Of a stretch of 64,000 bases of DNA, positions 16,597 to 25,534 are shown piece after piece. Where the stretch lies: NCBI RefSeq assembly GCF_039724765.1, contig NZ_CP155731.1:1-64000 (forward strand). The letters are read 5' to 3'. The translations under genes were made by a program, and so were the position numbers. The notes under the pieces are model-generated. The model was not told the origin of the DNA, did not search any database, and was given only the letters and a program-made list of their open reading frames with translations. Origin of the DNA: Sagittula stellata E-37 (GTDB taxonomy: Bacteria > Pseudomonadota > Alphaproteobacteria > Rhodobacterales > Rhodobacteraceae). Every line of letters starts with the position of its first letter. Positions within the stretch are counted from its first letter, which is position 1.

Positions 16597-17361
16597 TCAG
16601 AACGAGGCCGTGAGGCCGCCGCCGACGTAGATGATCTGCCCCGAAACGTAATTGGAGGCGCCCGAGGCCAGGAAGATTGCCGCTCCGGCCAGTTCGTCGG
16701 GTTGACCCCAACGTCCCGCGGGGACGCGGGCCACGCGTTCTTCATAGAAGGCGCGGTCGTTCATGATCGCCGTGTTCATTTCGGTCACGAAATAGCCCGG
16801 GCCTATTCCGTTGACCTGTATATTTGCGCTTGCAACCTCGGTCGCAAGGCTACGTGTCAGCATGCGAAGGCCGCCCTTTGCCGTACTGTACGGAACCACG
16901 AAGGAACGTCCGAGCTCGCCGACGACTGACACGGTGTTGATTATCTTACCCTCGCTGCGCGACACCATACCCGGCAGAACCGCGCGGCTGGCCATGAAAG
17001 GGCCGGTGAGATGCGTCTGCATCATCACGTCCCAATCATTGTCGGTGACATCCACGAGCGGCGCGCGCCCGGTGATGCCGGCATTGTTGACGAGGATGTC
17101 GATCCGGCCATGCCGTTCTTCGACCGTGCCGATCATGCGGTCGACATCTTCGCGGCGGGTGACATCGCACAGAAGACTGTCGGCCCGGCCGCCCGCCTCC
17201 CTGATCGCTGTCTCCGTTTCCCCGAGCGGGCCGGAGCTGCGACCGGACAGGGTGACATGCGCCCCTGCCCCGGCCAGAGCCCTGGCAATGGCGGCGCCGA
17301 GTCCCCGGCCCGCCCCGGTGACAATGGCAATCTTGCCGTTCAGATCGAACAATCCGTTCAT
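16597..17361 (-). CDS. Short-chain dehydrogenase/reductase (SDR)
   Basis: Classical SDR, 254 residues. Cofactor motif TGAGRGLG at 15-22, NNAG at 92-95, catalytic S145, Y158 and K162 (YSTAK). R41 after beta-2 suggests NADP. The sequence resembles gluconate-5-dehydrogenase-type oxidoreductases, but this subfamily is not diagnostic. It lies between the flavin-dependent oxygenase (38 bases upstream) and the FMN reductase (30 bases downstream), so it likely acts on the hydroxylated product. Confidence 0.87.
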   Translation of the reverse strand: MNGLFDLNGKIAIVTGAGRGLGAAIARALAGAGAHVTLSGRSSGPLGETETAIREAGGRADSLLCDVTRREDVDRMIGTVEERHGRIDILVNNAGITGRAPLVDVTDNDWDVMMQTHLTGPFMASRAVLPGMVSRSEGKIINTVSVVGELGRSFVVPYSTAKGGLRMLTRSLATEVASANIQVNGIGPGYFVTEMNTAIMNDRAFYEERVARVPAGRWGQPDELAGAAIFLASGASNYVSGQIIYVGGGLTASF

Positions 17362-17399
17362 GTCACCCTCCTCCAGAGACCACAGTCAGCGAAGTCGGC

Positions 17400-18602
17400 T
17401 CAGGCCGTCTGGGCCGCCGCGACGCGCTGTTTCCATTCATCGAGGATCGGCACCGCGATGTCCTGCATGGCAATCGTGTCCACGAAGATGTGCTGGTTGG
17501 CGACGCAGATGTCGCGCATGCAGCGCCCCAAGTCGCTGGGATTGCGCAGGGATTCCGAACCGCCCATCTGGTAGCAGAACGTGATGACGTCGGCGGCGGT
17601 GCGGTGGACGTAGATGCAGTTCTGACGGAAACGCGCGCGCATCGCGGGCGTCAGCACACCACCTGATTCAAGGAAGTCCTGCGTTTCGTCATAAAGACGC
17701 AAAGTGGTGTCGCGGGCAGCGTGATACGCGGCTTCATGATAGGCGAAGTCGTGGCGGAACACCTGCTGCTCGCCCAGCACCGTCTGATACGCCGGTCGTT
17801 TCTTGCCAAAGGCAATCCGCGTCGCCTCTTCCAGTGCCCGGCGCATGAGACCCAGCGCCATGCCGGTGTGGCCAGCGCAGGCAAGCCCAGGGATGCCGAT
17901 ATCATAGAGCCGCCATTCGCGCAGTCCGCGGTCGATCTGGCGTTCGTGGTGAAAGCCGGCAGGTGTCGTGACGTTCTCGAGATCGTAGTCCACGCTCCCC
18001 GTTCCGCGCAGGCCCATGACGTCCCATTCATCATGGAACTTCGCCTCCGATGCCGGACGCCAGCACACGCGGACCTCCGGGCTGCCATCGGGAAGCTTGC
18101 GCATGATCTTGTCGTCCATCACGAACATGCCTGCCCCGATCCAGGTGGCATGCAGCGAACCGCTGCCGAAACGGTACTTGCCGCTGCCGGTCAGAGCGCC
18201 ATCCACTTCTACACCGGCACCGCCCGGTCCCAACATGCCTGCCATGATCGGCAGTTCCGGGCCGCTATAGATCTCCGCGACGGCCTCTTCGCTGCAATAG
18301 GCATAGGGCACCGCGGTTCCGGTGGAGTTCGCCATCAGCGTCCAGCCGGCGGAACCGTCGGCGGCGCCGATCTCTTCCCAAGCGCGCATGCAGTCGGTCA
18401 TCGGAGCCTGGAAGCCGCCAACCTTCTTTTCCAGGAGCATCCAGAAAAGGCCTGCATCCTTGATCGCCTGGACGACCTTCGGGGTCATGGTGCCAAGTTT
18501 TTCCGACGCTTCGGCCTCGGCCCGGACGATCGGTGCGATGCGCTGAGCGCGTTCAAACATGGTTTCCGCGCCGGCCATAGAAATGCTGGTGTGCTTGTTC
18601 AT
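17400..18602 (-). CDS. Acyl-CoA-dehydrogenase-fold flavin-dependent monooxygenase
   Basis: Protein of 400 residues with the acyl-CoA dehydrogenase fold and group D flavin monooxygenase features (relatives: HsaA, 4-hydroxyphenylacetate hydroxylase C2, IacA, indole oxygenases). The N-terminal helix bundle contains GLFWMLLEKKVGGFQAPMTDCMRAWEEIGAADGSAGW; the middle beta domain contains DEWDVMGLRGTGSVDYDLENVTTPAGF. The C-terminal part lacks the YEG glutamate of true dehydrogenases and ends around GRCMRDICVANQHIFVD. It would use reduced flavin from the SsuE-like protein encoded downstream. First gene of the operon, preceded by the LysR gene. Confidence 0.82.
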   Translation of the reverse strand: MNKHTSISMAGAETMFERAQRIAPIVRAEAEASEKLGTMTPKVVQAIKDAGLFWMLLEKKVGGFQAPMTDCMRAWEEIGAADGSAGWTLMANSTGTAVPYAYCSEEAVAEIYSGPELPIMAGMLGPGGAGVEVDGALTGSGKYRFGSGSLHATWIGAGMFVMDDKIMRKLPDGSPEVRVCWRPASEAKFHDEWDVMGLRGTGSVDYDLENVTTPAGFHHERQIDRGLREWRLYDIGIPGLACAGHTGMALGLMRRALEEATRIAFGKKRPAYQTVLGEQQVFRHDFAYHEAAYHAARDTTLRLYDETQDFLESGGVLTPAMRARFRQNCIYVHRTAADVITFCYQMGGSESLRNPSDLGRCMRDICVANQHIFVDTIAMQDIAVPILDEWKQRVAAAQTA

Positions 18603-18723
18603 AAGGTCCTCTCCCTGTCATCGGGGACGCCGGCCCTCATTGGTCCCGCCGGCAGCCCGAAAGCTCGGGCGATCAAACCGCGCCGGGCGACGGGAAACAA
18701 ATGCCAACTATGACCATTCGCGA

Positions 18724-18740
18724 TGCCTAATAGGTATTGG
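18724..18740. promoter_or_regulatory. Possible LysR site before the monooxygenase operon
   Basis: The stretch contains TAGGTATTGG within the 151-base spacer between the LysR gene and the monooxygenase. The complement of 19687-19696, in the LysR/SDR divergent spacer, reads GGTATTAGG, so the two promoters share GGTATT and a final GG. This is weak sequence evidence for one regulator acting at both. Confidence 0.3.
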
Positions 18741-18753
18741 CCAAAGGTGCGCC

Positions 18754-19686
18754 CTAGCCCATGCCGGTTTCTATCATCGACGCGATCTGCGCCTCGTCGC
18801 CTGAAAGCCGCTCGGCCAGGGCTATGAAATGAGCAAGCGCCGGGTTCGTGTTCGACCCGTGCCAGGTGAGTTCCAGATCGACTGGAAGATCGAGATCGGC
18901 CACAGGGCGCAGAACGATGCCGTGCTGCAAATCAGGCCGCACCGAGGTGTTGAGGAATGCGACGCCCATCCCGGCGTCCACGAGGTTCATGATGGTGTTT
19001 TCATTGTCAGCGAACTGCGCCACCTGCGGCGCGGCTTCAGCCCGGCGCAGCGCCGCGACCAGCCGGTCGTAAGTCATTGCATTGTTACGGGGGTTTGGCA
19101 TTATGAGTGTTTCCTCCGCCAGATCCGCCAGCCTGATTTCAGCCTTGCCCAGCAGGGGGTGATCTTTCGGCAGGGCCAGCACGTGGCCATCGGTCCCCAG
19201 CCTGAAACTCTGAAACTCCGATTTTTCGCCCCTGTGCCGCAACATGATTCCCGCATCCAGTTCCTTTGCGCGAAGGGCATCGGTCTGCATCTGCGACATC
19301 AGGAAGTGAAGCTGAAGACTGATTTCGGGATAGCTGCGGCGAAAGGCCTGAAGGATGCGCGGCATCTCGCGTCGGCGGCCCGCAATCTCGTTGAAACCGA
19401 TATTGAGCACACCGATCTGGCCCTGTGCAACGCGACGCGCCTGCAGGCGGGCCATTTCGATCCGCTCCAGCACATCGCGGCAGTCTTCGAGAAAGCTGCG
19501 TCCCGCCGGCGTAAGGTCGATGCCGCGCGGATCGCGCACCAACAGTGGTGTGCCGATCTCGATCTCGAGGTCGCGGATCTGTCGCCAGAGGGCTGGCTGG
19601 GACACGTGCAGGCGCTCTGCCGCTCGATGAAAGTTCAGCTCTTCGCCGACGGCAACGAAGTAGCGCATATGACGGGTCTTCAACAT
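18754..19686 (-). CDS. LysR-family transcriptional regulator
   Basis: LysR regulator of 310 residues. The winged helix-turn-helix occupies about 1-62 (MRYFVAVGEELNFHRAAERL, HVSQPALWRQIRDLEIEIG), followed by the linker helix and a two-lobed effector domain (LNIGFNEIAGRRREMPRILQ, VDAGMGVAFLNTSV). It is most like regulators of aromatic-acid catabolism (CatR/BenM type), which respond to pathway intermediates. It is divergent from the SDR at 19799 and lies directly upstream of the monooxygenase operon, so both are candidate targets. Confidence 0.9.
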   Translation of the reverse strand: MLKTRHMRYFVAVGEELNFHRAAERLHVSQPALWRQIRDLEIEIGTPLLVRDPRGIDLTPAGRSFLEDCRDVLERIEMARLQARRVAQGQIGVLNIGFNEIAGRRREMPRILQAFRRSYPEISLQLHFLMSQMQTDALRAKELDAGIMLRHRGEKSEFQSFRLGTDGHVLALPKDHPLLGKAEIRLADLAEETLIMPNPRNNAMTYDRLVAALRRAEAAPQVAQFADNENTIMNLVDAGMGVAFLNTSVRPDLQHGIVLRPVADLDLPVDLELTWHGSNTNPALAHFIALAERLSGDEAQIASMIETGMG

Positions 19687-19798
19687 CCTAATACCCTAGC
19701 GGCATCGGCCGCTTCCTACAAAGGTAATGGCCAGAGAGCGCGTCAACCACGACACTTTCGACGGAACCCGCCGAAGGCGGGCCTAAGGAGGAAAAAGA

Positions 19799-20542
19799 AT
19801 GTCTGGAAGATTGGAAGGTCGCAAGATCCTGATAACCGGGGCGGGCTCGGGGATCGGGCGCGAAACGGCTCGTCTGTTTGCACGTGAGGGCGCAAAGCTT
19901 GCATTGCTCGACAGGGATGCGGCCGAGGCAGAGAAAACGGCGAAGGAGACGGGTGGTTCGTTTCACCAGATCGATGTGACCGATGAGGCGAAAGTCGCGC
20001 AGGTGGTGGGTGAAGCCGCCGATGCGCTTGGCGGTATCGACGGTGTGCTGAACTCGGCAGGTATCCTGACGATGAAAACGATGGACGACATCGGCGTCGA
20101 AGAATTTCGGCGTGTTGTCGATGTGAACCTGACCGGCACATTCCTGGTGTGTCATGCGGCCCTTCCCTGGCTGCGCAAGGAACCCAAGGCGGCGATCGTC
20201 AATATCGCCTCGGCGCAGGCGTTGCTGCCCTCGCTGACCGGATCGGCCTATGCCGCCGCGAAAGCCGGTGTGATGATGTTCTCGAAGAGCATTGCCAAGG
20301 AACTGGCACCGGATGTCCGCGTGAACGTCATCTGCCCCGGCGCGACCGAGACCCCGATGACGGATCAGGGCGTTGCCGCCGATGACGTGGCGGGTCGCAA
20401 GGCCCTGGCCGACATCTATGCAATGAAGCGTCTGGCGCAGCCTCATGAAATCGCCAATGGCATTCTGTTCCTGATGTCGGAAGAAGCTTCGGCGGTGACA
20501 GGCGTGGCGCTGCCCATCGACAATGGCCGGACCTTCCACTGA
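19799..20542 (+). CDS. Short-chain dehydrogenase/reductase (SDR)
   Basis: Classical SDR of 247 residues with TGAGSGIG at 13-20, D38 after beta-2 (NAD-type), NSAG at 85-88, and catalytic S138, Y151 and K155 (YAAAK). A very strong ribosome site (AAGGAGG) precedes the start. It is transcribed alone, divergent from LysR, and closed by the hairpin at 20556-20579. Its place in the LysR regulon suggests it works with the flavin monooxygenase operon; the substrate is unknown. Confidence 0.87.
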   Translation: MSGRLEGRKILITGAGSGIGRETARLFAREGAKLALLDRDAAEAEKTAKETGGSFHQIDVTDEAKVAQVVGEAADALGGIDGVLNSAGILTMKTMDDIGVEEFRRVVDVNLTGTFLVCHAALPWLRKEPKAAIVNIASAQALLPSLTGSAYAAAKAGVMMFSKSIAKELAPDVRVNVICPGATETPMTDQGVAADDVAGRKALADIYAMKRLAQPHEIANGILFLMSEEASAVTGVALPIDNGRTFH

Positions 20543-20555
20543 ACCGAAAGAAGAA

Positions 20556-20579
20556 AACCCCGGGCTTGGGCCCGGGGTT
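20556..20579. terminator. Intrinsic terminator between convergent genes
   Basis: AACCCCGGGC at 20556-20565 pairs perfectly with 20570-20579 around TTGG. On the minus strand the stem is followed by a pyrimidine/T-rich stretch (complement of GAAAGAAGAAAA), so it is a good terminator for the long liv operon and probably serves the plus-strand SDR too. Confidence 0.8.
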
Positions 20580-20590
20580 ATCAGGTGACT

Positions 20591-21391
20591 TCAGCCGCGT
20601 TGTTCAGCCAGCCAAGCTGACATGATGCTGTTGAACTCCGCATCGAACTCGACATTGGGGAAGTGATAGCCGCCCTCGATTTCTACAAAGCGCGCACCGG
20701 GAATACACTCGGCAATCAGCCGGTTGTCTTCCGGTGGCGTCGTCGGGTCTTCGGATCCTGCGACAACGAGCGTCGGGATCGATATGCCGCCAAGGCGCGG
20801 TTCGACGTTATGGGTAAGGCAGGCATTCATGCAGCCGAAATAGCCGTCGAGCTTGGTCCCGAGAAAGGTCTGGCGCAAGGCCTCCCAACGGAGAGGGCGG
20901 CGCTCCTGGAAGCCCGGCCCATAGCGACGCTCCATGTTGGCGGCCACGATGCTTTCCAGCGTCCCGGACTCGCGCACCGCCTGAAGACGACCCTTCATCA
21001 GCTCGGTATCGCCCATCCATTTCGACGCGGTACAGCAGGCCATCAGCGACGCAAGCCTGCCGGGATGGTCGGCGGCGATTACCTGGCCGATCATGCCGCC
21101 CATGGACAACCCGATGAAGTGAACGCCCGAGGTGAAGCCCAACGCATCCAGTACCGACAGGACATCGTCCGCCAGCTCTTCGATCGTGTAGTCGGCCGCA
21201 TCGGCGCTGCTGCCGCCATGGCCCCGCGTGTCTATCCTCAGCACCTGATAGCCCGCCTCCAGAATGGCGGGCACCTGCTCGGACCACATGCCGTGGTCCG
21301 AGGTCAGCGAGTGGCTCATGCAGACCACCGGTGCGTCGGGATCGCCGATCAGATCGTAGTAGATCCAGTTCTTGTCCGTCTTGTGCAGCAT
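20591..21391 (-). CDS. Alpha/beta hydrolase (3-oxoadipate enol-lactonase-like)
   Basis: Alpha/beta-hydrolase-fold enzyme of 266 residues. The nucleophile elbow GLSMGG has S96; D215 (AGSEDPTTPPE) and H243 (GGYHFPN) complete the triad. The oxyanion loop reads MSHSLTSDHGMW rather than the common HG motif. The layout and length fit PcaD-type enol-lactonases and related ester or C-C hydrolases. It is the last gene of a minus-strand operon with BKACE, the Liv importer and an SDR, so it probably opens a lactone or ester formed in that pathway. Confidence 0.85.
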   Translation of the reverse strand: MLHKTDKNWIYYDLIGDPDAPVVCMSHSLTSDHGMWSEQVPAILEAGYQVLRIDTRGHGGSSADAADYTIEELADDVLSVLDALGFTSGVHFIGLSMGGMIGQVIAADHPGRLASLMACCTASKWMGDTELMKGRLQAVRESGTLESIVAANMERRYGPGFQERRPLRWEALRQTFLGTKLDGYFGCMNACLTHNVEPRLGGISIPTLVVAGSEDPTTPPEDNRLIAECIPGARFVEIEGGYHFPNVEFDAEFNSIMSAWLAEQRG

Positions 21392-21404
21392 TACACTGCT
21401 CCTC

Positions 21405-22163
21405 CTAGTAGAAGACCCGTCCGCCGTTGACCGTCAGCATCTGGCCCGTGATGCAGCGCGCTTCCTGGCTGGCAAGGAAGGTGATCGCGTTGGCTATGTC
21501 CTCGGGTTCGGCGAAATGTCCGAGCGGGATTTCCTTGACCGCCGCGTCGTACACCTCTTTGGCCAGTTGCTTGGGGCCGCGCGTGTTGGTCACCCCTGGC
21601 GCCACCGCGTTCACGTTGATCCCGAAGGGCGCCAGTTCTCGGGCCAGCCCGCGTGTAAAGCCGGTCACCCCGGACTTAGCCGCCACGTAGTCGACAATGG
21701 TCTTTTCGCCGACCATGGTCGAATCCGAAGAGATATTGACGATACGGCCAAAGCCCCTTTCCTTCATGCCCTTGGCAACGATCCACGACACGTAGAACGT
21801 CACCATGAGGTTCAGATCGACAACGAAGTCCCAGGTCTCGGGCACGGAATCGAGGAACTCGGAGGAGTTCTTCCGCGCGGTCTGACCGACGTTGTTGAGA
21901 AGGATGTCGATGGGGCCGAGCTCGCTCTCCACCTTTTCGATGGACGCCTTGACGGCCTCGCGGTCGCGCATGTTCGTGTCCACCGTCATGACCGCCCCGC
22001 CTGCATCGCGGATCGTCGCGGCGGTTTCGGCCAGCGGCTCCTCTTCTATGTCCAGGATCGCGACCTTTGCGCCCTGTTCGGCGAACTTGATCGCGCTCGC
22101 GCGTCCGATACCGTTTGCGCCACCCGTGACAAGCGCAACCCTGCCATCAAATCTGTTGGCCAT
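21405..22163 (-). CDS. Short-chain dehydrogenase/reductase (SDR)
   Basis: SDR of 252 residues with TGGANGIG at 13-20, D38 after beta-2, NNVG at 90-93 in place of NNAG, and catalytic Y159/K163. Overall it recalls the 3-oxoacyl-ACP-reductase/BadH group, whose members include 2-hydroxycyclohexanecarboxyl-CoA dehydrogenase. The start at 22161-22163 follows GGGAGG; an upstream in-frame ATG would extend it into livF. It lies between livF (22 bases) and the hydrolase (13 bases). Confidence 0.87.
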   Translation of the reverse strand: MANRFDGRVALVTGGANGIGRASAIKFAEQGAKVAILDIEEEPLAETAATIRDAGGAVMTVDTNMRDREAVKASIEKVESELGPIDILLNNVGQTARKNSSEFLDSVPETWDFVVDLNLMVTFYVSWIVAKGMKERGFGRIVNISSDSTMVGEKTIVDYVAAKSGVTGFTRGLARELAPFGINVNAVAPGVTNTRGPKQLAKEVYDAAVKEIPLGHFAEPEDIANAITFLASQEARCITGQMLTVNGGRVFY

Positions 22164-22185
22164 TTCGAATCCTCCCATGTGGTTG

Positions 22186-22893
22186 TCAGGCAATCGCCAG
22201 GTGGCGGTTGCGAATGGTCTCGTCCGCATCGAACTCGGCCCAGTCGCCGGAAAAGGCGATCGAGCCGGTGCCCAGCACGTAGACGTGATCGGTTGTCTGC
22301 CGGCTGAACCAGATGTTCTGTTCGACCAGAAGCAAGGTGATGTTCATCTCGGTGCAGATCTGCGCGACGATTTCCGCCAGTTCCTCGACGATGACGGGGG
22401 CAAGCCCTTCTGTCGGTTCGTCGAGAAGCAGAAGGCGCGGGTGTGCCGCGACCGCGCGCGCCACGGCCAGCATCTGTTGCTGACCGCCCGAAAGCTGTCC
22501 GCCAAGCCGCTCACGAAGTGGGCCCAGCATCGGAAACCATTCGTAGATCTGCTCGGCCGGGATGACGGGCCGCTCGGACGTTGCGCCGAAGCGCCCGAGT
22601 TCGATGTTCTCCTCCACGGTGATGTGGGTGAAGATGCGGCGATCCTCCGGGACGAAGGCAAGCCCCTCCCGTGCCCGCCGATACCAAGGCTTGCGGCCCA
22701 GCGGCACACCGTCCACGCTGACCGAGCCTTCGGCGCGCGGACCGGAATTGGTGATGGACTTCAGAAGGGTGCTCTTGCCCGCGCCGTTGCGACCAAGAAC
22801 GGTCGTGCGCCGGCCCGTACAGATTTCGAGTTCGATGTCGTGCAGGATATGGCTTTGCCCGTAGTAGGCATTGAGGCGATCAACCTTCAGCAT
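22186..22893 (-). CDS. livF: Branched-chain amino acid-type ABC transporter ATPase, LivF
   Basis: Cytoplasmic ATPase of 235 residues. Walker A GRNGAGKST, signature LSGGQQQMLAVARA, Walker B LLLLDEPTEGLAP, and the switch His replaced by EQN in LLLVEQNIWF, which is normal for LivF. The start overlaps the end of livG by 14 bases. Despite the name, Liv-type systems in catabolic operons often carry aromatic or alicyclic acids; the neighbouring BKACE and hydrolase genes favour such a substrate here. Confidence 0.93.
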   Translation of the reverse strand: MLKVDRLNAYYGQSHILHDIELEICTGRRTTVLGRNGAGKSTLLKSITNSGPRAEGSVSVDGVPLGRKPWYRRAREGLAFVPEDRRIFTHITVEENIELGRFGATSERPVIPAEQIYEWFPMLGPLRERLGGQLSGGQQQMLAVARAVAAHPRLLLLDEPTEGLAPVIVEELAEIVAQICTEMNITLLLVEQNIWFSRQTTDHVYVLGTGSIAFSGDWAEFDADETIRNRHLAIA

Positions 22894-23659
22894 TGTACAT
22901 GTCCTTGCCCAGATAGACCTCGCGCACCGCGGGACTGTTTCGAACTTCGTCGACCGTGCCAGAGGCGATGACTTCGCCGTAGTTCAGCACAAGCACCTGA
23001 TCTGCGATGGAAAAGATCACATCCATGTCGTGTTCGGTCATGACGACTGCGACGCCCTTGTCGCGGCGAATGTCCAGGATCAGATCGACGATCTGTCTCC
23101 GGTCGGCCGGAGCCATCCCCGCCGTGGGTTCGTCGAGCATCAGGATGACCGGCTCCAGAGCCAGCGCGAGCGCCAGCTCCAGCCGCTTGCGGTCGCCGTG
23201 AGAGATTTCGGCCGCGACCGAATTCCGCAGATGCGCGATCTTGAGTTGTTCCAGCAGCGCTTTCGCCTCGTCGACAATGGCCGGCTCGGGCGCGGTGCGC
23301 CACCAGCGCCGCCCCCGGCCACCCTGCGCCCTGTCCCGCGATTCCAGGGCAACCACCACGTTTTCGATGGCGGTCAGTTCCAGAAATACGCGGGATACCT
23401 GGAACGTGCGTCCCATCCCGGCGATGGTACGGACGTCGGCCGGAAGCGTGGTGACATCCTCGCCCCGAAAGACAACCCGTCCGCCGCGGGTGGCAATCTC
23501 GCCGGTCAGGGCCTTGAACAGCGTCGACTTGCCGGCACCGTTCGGCCCGATGATCGCCAGCGCACCGCCCTTTTCGACGTGGAGGTCCACGCCCTTGATG
23601 ACCTCGAAGTCGCCATAGCTGACCCTGAGGTCGCTGGCTTCAAGCAGGAGCCCGGTCAT
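22880..23659 (-). CDS. livG: Branched-chain amino acid-type ABC transporter ATPase, LivG
   Basis: Second ATPase, 259 residues. Walker A GPNGAGKST, the LivG signature ISHGDRKRLELALALA in place of LSGGQ, Walker B ILMLDEPTAGMAP, and the H-loop MTEHDMDVIF. The start at 23657-23659 overlaps the livM stop (ATGA); a much longer frame upstream is livM read out of frame. Confidence 0.93.
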   Translation of the reverse strand: MTGLLLEASDLRVSYGDFEVIKGVDLHVEKGGALAIIGPNGAGKSTLFKALTGEIATRGGRVVFRGEDVTTLPADVRTIAGMGRTFQVSRVFLELTAIENVVVALESRDRAQGGRGRRWWRTAPEPAIVDEAKALLEQLKIAHLRNSVAAEISHGDRKRLELALALALEPVILMLDEPTAGMAPADRRQIVDLILDIRRDKGVAVVMTEHDMDVIFSIADQVLVLNYGEVIASGTVDEVRNSPAVREVYLGKDMYNAEG

Positions 23660-24651
23660 GCCTTGTCTCCTTTCCTGGTCAAGCGGCGGCGCAGTTTTCC
23701 GAGCAGCCCCAGGATGCCCGTCGGTGCGACGAGGATCACCAGGACCAGCACACCGCCGACGATCACTTCGGACATGCCGGGGAACGGACGTGTCCAGTGG
23801 CTGATGACGCTGAAGGCCGCGGAGCCGACAATCGGACCCCAGAAGGATGTGAAGCCGCCCAGCAGCGAGTTGAGGATGGGTTGAGTCGACGCCAGCCAGT
23901 TGACCTGGTCGAGCGTAACGATCCGCGTCCAGGGGGCCGACAGCGCGCCCGCCAGGGCAGCGGTCCCCCCCGAGATCATGAACGAGATCACACGGAAGCG
24001 GGCGACGTTGATGCCCACGAACCGCGCGCGGTCGGCATCTTCGCGGATGGCGCAGAAGGTGCGGCCCAGCCGGGAATGCACGACGCACCACAGCCCGGCG
24101 ATGATCAGCACCGACGCGACGACGAGGAAGCGATAGTAATCGTTGACGTGGGTCAGATCCATCTGGAAGAGACCCAGGTCGATGATCGGCCGAGGTATGC
24201 TCCCAAGCCCGTCCTGTTCGCCAAGCGCGGGTGTGAAGCTGATGATCTTGGAAAGCGCTTCGGTCAGCGCGACGGTCAGGACGGCAAGGAAGATGCCGGT
24301 CAGCCGTTTCAGCGCGACGACCCCGATGATCAGCGCGACAAGCGCGCCTCCCAGCCCGGCAATGGCGAGGACCACGAAGAAGGGCAGCGGGAAATCGTAG
24401 CGCAGCGCGGCGCCGGTGAAGTAGGCCCCAATGGCGAAGAACCCGGCGTGTCCGAAGCTTGCCAAGCCGGTGAAGCCGAACAACAGGTTCCACGACAGCG
24501 CAAAGATCGACTGGATCAATGTCATGCCGACGATGAACAGCAGCCCGGGATTGAGCAGGTCCGGCGCCAGTATCAGGAGGACCACCAGCACGACGATCGC
24601 GACGATCCCGCTCCACGAGAGGGAGGATTTTTCAGCGTCAGTTCGAAGCAT
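23656..24651 (-). CDS. livM: Branched-chain amino acid-type ABC transporter permease, LivM
   Basis: Inner-membrane permease of 331 residues with about ten hydrophobic segments. LivM-type landmarks are LSWNLLFGFTGLASFGHAGFFAIGAY near the N-terminus and the coupling region VVHSRLGRTFCAIREDADRARFVGINVARFRV. The C-terminal tail is basic (LRRRLTRKGDK). One base separates it from livH. Confidence 0.93.
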   Translation of the reverse strand: MLRTDAEKSSLSWSGIVAIVVLVVLLILAPDLLNPGLLFIVGMTLIQSIFALSWNLLFGFTGLASFGHAGFFAIGAYFTGAALRYDFPLPFFVVLAIAGLGGALVALIIGVVALKRLTGIFLAVLTVALTEALSKIISFTPALGEQDGLGSIPRPIIDLGLFQMDLTHVNDYYRFLVVASVLIIAGLWCVVHSRLGRTFCAIREDADRARFVGINVARFRVISFMISGGTAALAGALSAPWTRIVTLDQVNWLASTQPILNSLLGGFTSFWGPIVGSAAFSVISHWTRPFPGMSEVIVGGVLVLVILVAPTGILGLLGKLRRRLTRKGDKA

Positions 24652-24652
24652 G

Positions 24653-25534
24653 TCAGTGTCCTCCTTGCGCCGGGAACAACCCGTTCGGCTTCCAGATCAG
24701 GAAGACGGCGAGCATGATGAAGATCGCGATACCGCCGTATTGCGCCATGAAGGTCGCGTTGGCGCTTTCGACGATGCCCAGCAGAATGCAGGCAATGAAC
24801 GTGCCTCGGATGCTGCCCAGCCCGCCGATGACCACAGCCATGAAGGCGTAAAGAATGAAGGACGCACCGACGTGGGGTGACAGCGCCTGGTTGGGCACAA
24901 GGATTCCTCCGGCGAAACCGGCCAGCGCAAAACTCGCCATGACCGCAGCCATCAGCACCATGGGCACATTGATGCCCACCGTTCCGGCCATCCATGGATC
25001 GTTCGAAACGGCGCGCATGATCTTGCCCGCCCAGGTGCGGTTCATGATGAGCTCAAGCACCGCGAAGACCACCAGCCCGGTCGCGATCACAAACAGGGTG
25101 TAGACGGAGATGTAGGTGCCTCCGATCTGTACCGGCCAGTCGAGTTCCGGCGGAGGCATGACCGCGTAGTAGTCGGCGCCCCAGATGAGCTTGGCAATAC
25201 CCTCGCAAAAGAGCATCAGCCCGAAAGTCGCAATCAGCGCATAGTGATAGTCGACATCGCGCAGACGTTTCAGAACGATCTGATCCGTCAGGAACCCAAG
25301 GGCGCCCACCGCGGCGGCCGCTATCACGGCAACCCCGAGGTAGATCCATATCGAGCCGGGCCAGGCGCCGCCGATGGTGTAGCTAATATAGGCCCCCAGC
25401 ATGAAGAAGGCCCCATGGGCGAGGTTCAGGATCTTGAGGATCCCGAACACCCATGTCAGCCCGGCGGCAACGAGGAAGAAAGCCATCCCCGATGCCAAGC
25501 CGTTAAACAGGACAAAAACTGCCTGAGATGTCAT
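24653..25534 (-). CDS. livH: Branched-chain amino acid-type ABC transporter permease, LivH
   Basis: Inner-membrane permease of 293 residues. It opens with VLFNGLASGMAFFLVAAGLTWVFGILKILNLAHGAFFMLGAY, typical of LivH, and later has the coupling stretch NRTWAGKIMRAVSNDPWMAGTVGINV. The start overlaps the livK stop by four bases, so permease synthesis is coupled to the binding protein. Confidence 0.93.
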   Translation of the reverse strand: MTSQAVFVLFNGLASGMAFFLVAAGLTWVFGILKILNLAHGAFFMLGAYISYTIGGAWPGSIWIYLGVAVIAAAAVGALGFLTDQIVLKRLRDVDYHYALIATFGLMLFCEGIAKLIWGADYYAVMPPPELDWPVQIGGTYISVYTLFVIATGLVVFAVLELIMNRTWAGKIMRAVSNDPWMAGTVGINVPMVLMAAVMASFALAGFAGGILVPNQALSPHVGASFILYAFMAVVIGGLGSIRGTFIACILLGIVESANATFMAQYGGIAIFIMLAVFLIWKPNGLFPAQGGH

